From Lenisia limosa (lineage: Eukaryota > Breviatea), in the NCBI GenBank assembly GCA_001655205.1, contig LPNZ01003667.1, positions 1-27,435 of the forward strand: DNA of 27,435 nt, in the 5' to 3' direction. The notes beneath the pieces are model-generated. The model had not been told where the DNA came from and searched no databases. It saw nothing but the letters and a program-made list of their open reading frames with translations. The translations under genes and the position numbers were made by a program. Below are positions 22,501 through 27,435 of this stretch, in pieces; position 1 is the stretch's first letter; every line of letters begins with the position of its first letter.

Positions 22501-25500
22501 CATAGTAAGCTAATAAAGGATTGTAATGAAAAGATGTCAGTCCCTTTTATTTTGCTCCATTTGCAGACTTCGACGTTCGGGTCTTCATGCGCTGACATTT
22601 ACACGAACTCCATTGAAGTGAAACAGAAATGTGTCTGTAGCAAGGTTGGGGTTTGCTGTGCTACATACGAAGTGATTTCTCTGGATTTACAGGATTACTG
22701 TTAAATACCAGTATAATAGAGGGACTATGAATAGCCTAGATATAGACGGATTGTCAAAAGCACCAATTTAATATATGTTGGAAGTCAGCCTTCTTTTGAT
22801 TCATCAAGGGACTTCAATTGTCTTCTTCACAGGTCTGTGAAGCTTGTCCCAAAGCTACATTCAAGAATGTTGACTCAGTGGAGGTATGGCGAGTTTATCA
22901 CGTCAGTTTCAACTTGTGTATCTGGTGCACATTTTTATTTTTGGATTCGTTATACGCATCATTACTCATGCCTTAGGACTGCACTCCATGCAGTGATCAA
23001 TTCGCAACATCGCCCTCTGGTTCTGTCAGCCCCTTTAACTGCACATGTCTCAGTACTTTCGAAGACTCTTCAGGTACATGGTGTTCTGAGTGATTTTGAA
23101 TTACAATAGTGTTTGTGATTGAAAACATTCGTCTTGTCAGGATGACATAGAATATTCCATTTTTTTATTCTTCAGAGGGCTGTCGATGCCCTGCCAACCA
23201 CACCATGCTAGCGTCCTTGGACATTTGTGTCAAATGTGAATCCTCTGCCGTCTCTGAACCTGGTGTACTTCGGGATTACTGTCAGTGTTTACCAGGTATG
23301 CTAGACTCACACCCAGCCAAGAATTGAAATCTTTGTCTTGGAAATTATGTGATACCAATAACTACCACCGCCAGGCAAGAGGTATTCAGCCACCGAATCA
23401 ACATGTGTTGCATGTCCACTTGGGTCTTACAAGAATGACGTTGGAAGACACCAATGTACGCCTTGCTCTGGCGACTTAACAACTCTAGAGTAGGTTGTGT
23501 TAGATTCACAATCAAAAGTGTACCATACAACCCTGAGCCAATGCTGAAGGTTATCCCTCATGTGTATTCAAGAACTGTCATATACTGTGAGTAGACATAC
23601 AATAAGATATGAATTGAAACAATTTTCCAACTCTACCATTTGTACGCTCTGTTCCATTTCAAAATTATCATCTCAACCTTCTTGTCTTCTTTTAACGGTT
23701 ATCAAGTTTGTTATTACCGTTTGTTTAGTTTCAGATTATCCGATTCGTAATAAGTACCTCATAGAATTGGTGCTACTTCAGTACATGACTGCGTTTGCCC
23801 ATTGGAAACTACACTGGACCCGAACAATTCAACAAAGTGCCACTGTCCGTGAGCGGGATCGTTTTCATTTTGACTAGCTTCTCTTGAATAGTGTAAAGCT
23901 GTTAATGTTCGATCGTGTGCTCTTTGGGTGGTTACGCGCCTGGACAGTTTTTGCACCATGCCATATTGTGAATGTATTGAATGTTCCAAATAACACCCAA
24001 GTTCACCATCGCTCCTCTTTGACGGAGTTTGTGTTGAATGCGAATCTGGGAAACAGTTTGACGGAAGCGAATGTGTGTGTTTGGCGGGCTACGAAGACTC
24101 AACTGGCGGCGGGTGCTCAGCTTGTCCTAAAGGCTCTTTCAAGGAACTCGCGGGAATTGGAGTAGGAAAGGGTTATGTCTCTTATGATGCCTGTTAGGGG
24201 TGATATGAAGCTGCTGTGTCCCCTGATTTTTATAACTGACACTCACACAACAGTCATGTGAGTCATGCCCTGGGCAAATGGCTACTACGAACTTTGAAGG
24301 TTCAACATCGCCAAATGACTGTAAATGCCAGCAGTTCAGTTCATCTGACGGTTCTGACTGTTATTGTGTTGCGGGCACTTACCTCAGTGCCATTGATGGG
24401 TAGGCTTGGAATCAGTGCTATTGATGGGTAGGCTTGGAATTTGATTTCGCCAGTAGTGTTGCCTGGTGTTTCCTAAGCAATGGTATTTTATCAACTATTA
24501 CTCTGTCAAAAGCCATATTTTGATACTCGTTTCAGCGTCATCACCATTCAGATGTGTGATTTGTGAGGAAGATAGTTTCCGATCGAAATCAATGGACTCC
24601 TCTAGTTGTGAACTATGTCATGAGTCCACGCTCGGGAGAGGAGGTAGGCTTTATTATGGGACAATACGAGCTGTTAACCATTTGGTAGAGAATCTTGAAT
24701 CTGATTGAACCAATAATTTTAGTTTTACGTTATACTACTATTTATCGTTTCATAGCCTGGGTTTAATCAAAACAAAAATATGGGCCTGAGTGAAATTAAA
24801 CATGAACAGGGGCTGGGCCTTAGTTAAATTGAACATGAACAGGGGCGACTCTGGCGTCGACATCGTCTTTCTGTCAATGCCGCCCTGGGTACTACCTTGA
24901 GACTGAGCCTGAAGACGACTCCTCTGTTGTGGCATGTGCGGAGTGTCCAAATGGCGCTGTTTGTGCTGGTTGGTTGGTTATACAAAGAAATATTACGTTG
25001 GACTTTTGTTATATCCTTTGACGATGTGTACCTTTGTTCCCTATTCAAAACAGATATGAACTGTACCTTTGTTCCCTATTTATTATCCAGGTGGTTTGGC
25101 CTCCCCGATTGCAGCTGAAGGCTTCTTTGCCTCCAACTCCGATGACAGTGCCTCGCCCGTCTTTCTCAAATGTCCCTCGGGCAACGACGGATGTGTTGGT
25201 ACGCTCTGATTCCTCTACTTGAATCTTGATGATAGTCTTTTTTGTAATATTAGTTTAACCCTGTGAAATCCAATATTACTATTTATAATAATTGGTTACC
25301 TTAGCATCTTAGCTTATCTCAAATGACATTTCAGGTTCGTCAAACTGCGCAGATGGATTTGAGGGGGACCTGTGCTCGGAGTGCTCAACAGGATGGTACA
25401 AAACAGGACAAAGCTGCCAAGAGTGCTCTGGTCTTTCTTCGCTTGTTTTGCCCATGATGGTATGAAAAGGGCTTATTTGGACTCACACTTTTAGATCATC

Positions 25501-27435
25501 ATCTTGGTGCTCTCTATTCTGATTATATTCTTTTTGGGCTACAATGCCAAGCCTTCATCCACTCGTTTTGCTCCTCTGAGGATTCTCATCCAATTCATTC
25601 AGGTCCGTCGGTTTTGATCGTCTGATTAAAGTATTTATCATGTATGAATATTATTCAACTCGAAGTGAAGCTTTTCTAACCACTCAAGACTGTGGCTGTC
25701 TATTCAGCGTTTGATGTGAAATGGCCAGAAGCAGTGCAAACGGTTATGGACGTCTTCAGAACTCTCAATTTGGAAATTGAGGTTGGCATGGGTCTACTTT
25801 TGATCCTAACTTTTATGAGTATTTTTCCTCACAAAAGTAGGTCGCACGACCCGAATGTTCACTTATGCAAATGGACTATTTCGAGGTTTGTAAAGGGATA
25901 GAATGAGGGCAGCGTTGCAACGTTGGCTTTACCAAAATGATTCTGCGACTTATTTTTCTTTCAAATAGTCTATATTCCCAAATTTACACCCAGTACTACC
26001 TCCTCCAAAACCTGACCATTCCCCTCGCTGTTCTTCTCGCCTTTGTACTGACTCTGATTGTCGGCCTCTTCTTGGATTCAAGCTTGGCCAAGTGGGTTAT
26101 TTATGTGGATTTGATATGAGCTCCGTTTTGAATGCTATCTTTGAGACAATTGACTGAAGAATCACATTTTAGGGATGGCCGGATCCAGACCACTCTGGTG
26201 ATCGCCTCGGTTTTTCATTTGGCTGGGTCACTGACCAGTCTGGATTACGTCAACTGCCAGCAGGCTGAGGATGGAAGATGGCTTATGGTGTCACGTGAGT
26301 GGGAAACGAGACTCCCATGGCTTTACCCTGGGATTTTACGTCCCAAAAATATGTTTCAGTTTATTATGTCATATCCAAGCCTTTTCAGTGCTCCTCTTTG
26401 TTGCTCAATTGATAAGTGCCTTCTCCAAATTTCACCTAACATAGTTCTCACTGTTTTCACTATTTTCAAGACCCTTCAGTGGAATGCTACGGGTCATCGC
26501 ACTTGTCCAACCTTCCACTGTTTATTCTCGCGGTTATAGTTAATGCCTTCTTAGTTCCTGTACTTGTTTTTGGTAAGTCATACTCAGACTGCAAAATAAC
26601 ATACTTAAATCCTTATCGTGTAGTGCTTTTAAATAGGAACAAAGATACTCTGCTTGAGGATACCAACTTGAGAAGGTTTGCCATTTATTATGCAGTAGCA
26701 CATTATAACAATACAGATATGGGGTTTTGACTGCACGATTTTCCCCTGACTTTTGGTTTTGGGAACTGGTTTATTTTGCCCGTTCATTAGGCTTGGCATT
26801 TGCCGTGAAAGTCGTTTCCTCAAGTCCAATTACGCAAGTATGAACTCGATAAGGCGTTAACCCTATCTTTAACTTCTACATTATATAGGATTACATACAT
26901 AATTGTGAAGGTTTGAGTTTCAGATCATGCTTGTGGACTTTGTAATTACTTTCCAGATCATGCTAGTGGCCTTTGTACTCATCCTGGCCCAAGTCGGCTC
27001 AGCCTCTTGCCAGCCCTATTATGTCGGCCGACTCTCCACTCTGGAGTCTGTGTGTAACATCGTCAACTTAATAGTCCTCTGCTGCTCGCCCTCGTTTATT
27101 GTACCTGAGGTAGGCTAATCATTCAAACAAGTACTGTTTTCAATTTCCATGTTGAGGCAAGATGAAAGTCTCAGATTAAAAAATATGATCAGAATTCCAA
27201 AGCATTTATCTTCAAGGATGGAAGTAGCCCAGCCGCGTCTGATAACCTTCCCCTCACTGTCTTGATTTTGGCATGCTTCATGTCCACTCCAATAGTGACT
27301 GTTTGGGCACTAATGACGGTTTGTAGGCATGTTTTGAATGTACTTGTACTGTGCATACATACATACTATACAGATCATATAATACACATGATTGGGTGAA
27401 TTAATACTAAAATCCAATGTCTCTTATAAGCGTGA
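14444..27435 (+). CDS. Gene C: giant cysteine-rich multi-pass surface protein (3' end beyond window)
   Basis: Exons: 14444-14489 (tentative first), 14737-14890, 15338 or 15362-15476, 15653-15687, 15854-15888, 15981-16053, 16141-16189, 16335-16384, 16472-16599, 16682-16787, 16949-16986, 17016-17076, [unsolved], 17375-17477, 17546-17608, 17669-17758, 17842-17943, 18093-18148, 18261-18339, 18652-18716, 18827-18896, 19002-19088, 19136-19183, 19264-19332, 19525-19629, 19693-19752, 19820-19960, 19997-20088, 20154-20234, 20382-20438, 20534-20688, 20743-20917, 20985-21074, 21163-21233, 21268-21316, 21453-21494, 21603-21689, 21787-21849, 22024-22200 (tentative), 22425-22472, 22567-22644, 22833-22883, 22977-23073, 23176-23295, 23375-23489, 23765-23848, 24002-24161, 24254-24399, 24552-24643, 24843-24968, 25091-25198, 25335-25459, 25495-25602, 25689-25781, 25841-25885, 25994-26091, 26173-26294, 26471-26572, 26645-26675, 26717-26837, 26924-27109, 27217-27318. 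From 17375 on every junction keeps phase. By comparison with A, two or three tail exons lie beyond the window. Predicted product: secreted-then-anchored multi-pass surface protein, function unknown. Confidence 0.8.
15326..15373 (+). repeat. 24-bp tandem duplication carrying a 3' splice site
   Basis: CTATCTCCACAGCGTTGGGT plus TGGG (15326-15349) is repeated as CTATCTCCACAGCATTGGGT plus TGGG (15350-15373). Each unit contains a good acceptor (CTCCACAG followed by C). Both acceptors join the upstream phase-2 exon 14737-14890 in the same open frame and differ by exactly 24 nt, that is eight residues. Confidence 0.9.
17077..17374. other. Unsolved part of gene C
   Basis: After the exon ending 17076 (phase 2) and before 17375 no exon keeps phase. 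A frame at 17081-17308 reads FGLLWRLKYGFNFTFRH and looks partly protein-like. A different acceptor would give NPQVWFTVATKIW, comparable to YPQVGEKQFFFEL in B. The homologous stretch of B is also unsolved, so an unusual intron or exon may lie here in both copies. Confidence 0.45.
18446..18567. mobile_element. MITE-like inverted-repeat element, copy 2
   Basis: About 122 bp with perfect 18-bp terminal inverted repeats, GGCTCCGTGCAATTAATT. The interior resembles the copy at 371-495, sharing (ATTGTC)A(TGTTACTC)-like and TTTCAGAAACTTTAATTTC-like words. It lies in the gene C intron 18340-18651, between exons ending IIEATQHAVLF and beginning DDGSVYSYDYQ. No clear target-site duplication, no coding capacity. 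Its termini are better preserved than those of copy 1, suggesting a younger insertion. Confidence 0.85.
19394..19453. repeat. 30-bp tandem duplication in an intron
   Basis: ATGTGAAGAGCATGAGGGTG and the next ten bases (19394-19423) are repeated at 19424-19453 with two differences. It lies in the gene C intron 19333-19524. Confidence 0.95.
19525..22472 (+). other. Gene C protein region: distal cysteine-poor ectodomain
   Basis: Exons read, among others, LQCSPGPDTTSSGCSEMTG, TLTTDYIGFHEYVEFS, TGGISKVLAGFHYTFFVEH, NKVATLTDYWPKTAFYDIPF, AGYTVQDAQMYHNHLGFPTT, DFDLTIPEFTMSDLSLIV, GNITISCDLSVLEGGLTFF, LIDHPLVKYTTTPDPVLQK, TEAYVLISGLDFIFSPAS and EANDTLTVKIEHITEMQ. All junctions from 19525 to 21849 agree in phase. 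Alternating hydrophobic residues suggest beta-sandwich folding. Homologous blocks occur in B at 9443-6785. The exon 22024-22200 is drawn from its similarity to B 7095-6958. Confidence 0.72.
24385..24440 (+). repeat. 28-bp tandem duplication spanning a 5' splice site
   Basis: Two 28-bp units (24385-24412, 24413-24440) differing at one base, each containing ATTGATGGGTAGGCTTGGAA. The exon 24254-24399 uses the donor GTAGGC in the first unit; using the second would read through an in-frame TAG, so the second donor is non-productive. Confidence 0.95.
24782..24847 (+). repeat. 33-bp tandem duplication spanning a 3' splice site
   Basis: Two 33-bp units (24782-24814, 24815-24847) both ending in AAACATGAACAGGGGC or TGAACATGAACAGGGGC. 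Exon 24843-24968 fits the acceptor in the second unit; the first acceptor would bring in an in-frame TAG. A decoy acceptor therefore precedes the real one by 33 nt. Confidence 0.93.
25027..25080. repeat. 19-bp direct repeat, period 35
   Basis: TGTACCTTTGTTCCCTATT occurs at 25027-25045 and 25062-25080 in the gene C intron 24969-25090, ending ten bases before the acceptor. Confidence 0.95.
25335..27435 (+). other. Gene C protein region: juxtamembrane knot and multi-pass domain
   Basis: In order: DLCSECSTGWYKTGQSC, membrane segment MMIIILVLSILIIFFLGY, loop with VAVYSAFDVKWPEAVQTVMD and VARPECSL. Then come membrane segments in 25994-26091 (TIPLAVLLAFVLTLIVGLFL), 26173-26294 (TTLVIASVFHLAG), 26471-26572 (LFILAVIVNAFLVPVLVF), 26717-26837 (signature DFWFWELVYFARSLGLAF), 26924-27109 (IMLVAFVLILAQ; then the QPYYVGRLSTLES motif and a hydrophobic run) and 27217-27318 (LTVLILACFMSTPIVTVW). 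The order and signatures equal those of B and, for the last parts, A. The acidic tail expected from A lies beyond the window. Confidence 0.84.
26918..26981 (+). repeat. Tandem duplication giving two in-frame acceptors
   Basis: TTTCAGATCATGCTTGTGGA (from 26918) is repeated as TTTCCAGATCATGCTAGTGG (from 26950). The two acceptors leave exon starts 26924 and 26957, 33 nt apart, both in phase 0 and open. The longer form adds IMLVDFVITFQ before IMLVAFVLILAQ. Confidence 0.92.

Larger units (their letters stand above)
22567..25459 (+). other. Gene C protein region: GCC2/GCC3-type cysteine-rich repeats
   Basis: About a dozen exons with C-x-C and C-x2-C pairs: QKCVCSKVCEACPKATF, DCTPCSDQFATSPSGS, EGCRCPANHTMLASLDICVK, TCVACPLGSYKNDVGRHQC, HDCVCPLETTLDPNNSTKC, GVCVECESGKQFDGSECVC, SCESCPGQMATTNFEGST, CVICEEDSFRSKSMDSSSC, FCQCRPGYYLETEPEDDS, VACAECPNGAVCA. 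The block ends in NCADGFEGDLCSECSTGWY at 25335. This is the GCC2/GCC3 (ephrin-receptor-like) spacing, as in B. Every junction is in phase. The donor at 24400 and the acceptor at 24842 each sit in a tandem duplication. Confidence 0.83.

Overview
The window is nuclear DNA of an intron-rich eukaryote, most likely a free-living protist. Coding information is cut into short exons (22 to about 250 nt) separated by short GT-AG introns (29 nt to about 310 nt). The standard stop codons TAG and TGA end the two complete 3' ends, and all three stops occur freely inside introns. Base composition is AT-rich by eye. I cannot name the species from sequence alone. A run of 89 N (1119-1207) shows this is a draft scaffold. 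There are no prokaryotic operons, tRNA, rRNA or CRISPR arrays.

Almost everything belongs to three paralogous copies of one very large gene family. Gene A (+, 1-1079) is only the 3' end of a copy. Gene B (-, about 13.0-13.7 kb down to 1545) is a near-complete copy. Gene C (+, from about 14.4 kb to beyond the window end) is a third copy lacking only its last exons. A and B converge tail to tail, and B and C diverge head to head. The copies are recognised by the same order of protein segments and, at most homologous exon borders, the same intron phase. One example is the motif RPYLSPRLTTVDSVGLLVN in A, KPYVSPKLNNAELFGMVVN in B and QPYYVGRLSTLESVCNIVN in C.

Each protein reads as follows: a secretory-type N-terminus (a weak candidate in C), a long cysteine-poor ectodomain of unrecognised fold, then many short cysteine-rich repeats of the GCC2/GCC3 (ephrin-receptor-like) kind. 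Next comes a juxtamembrane knot of the type CADGYSGPLCSEC, then about eight or nine hydrophobic segments and a short acidic Ser/Thr-rich cytoplasmic tail. This is a multi-pass cell-surface protein of a family seen across protists; ligand and activity are unknown.

Between and inside the genes lie two copies of a small inverted-repeat element (a MITE with GGCTCCGTG termini), both in introns of the family. There are also many short tandem duplications of 15-33 bp. Several of these duplicate a splice site, and two create in-frame alternative 3' splice sites. Exon models were built by hand from open frame, splice sites, phase continuity and B/C/A comparison. Two stretches (10695-11527 in B, 17077-17374 in C) and both 5' ends are not solved.
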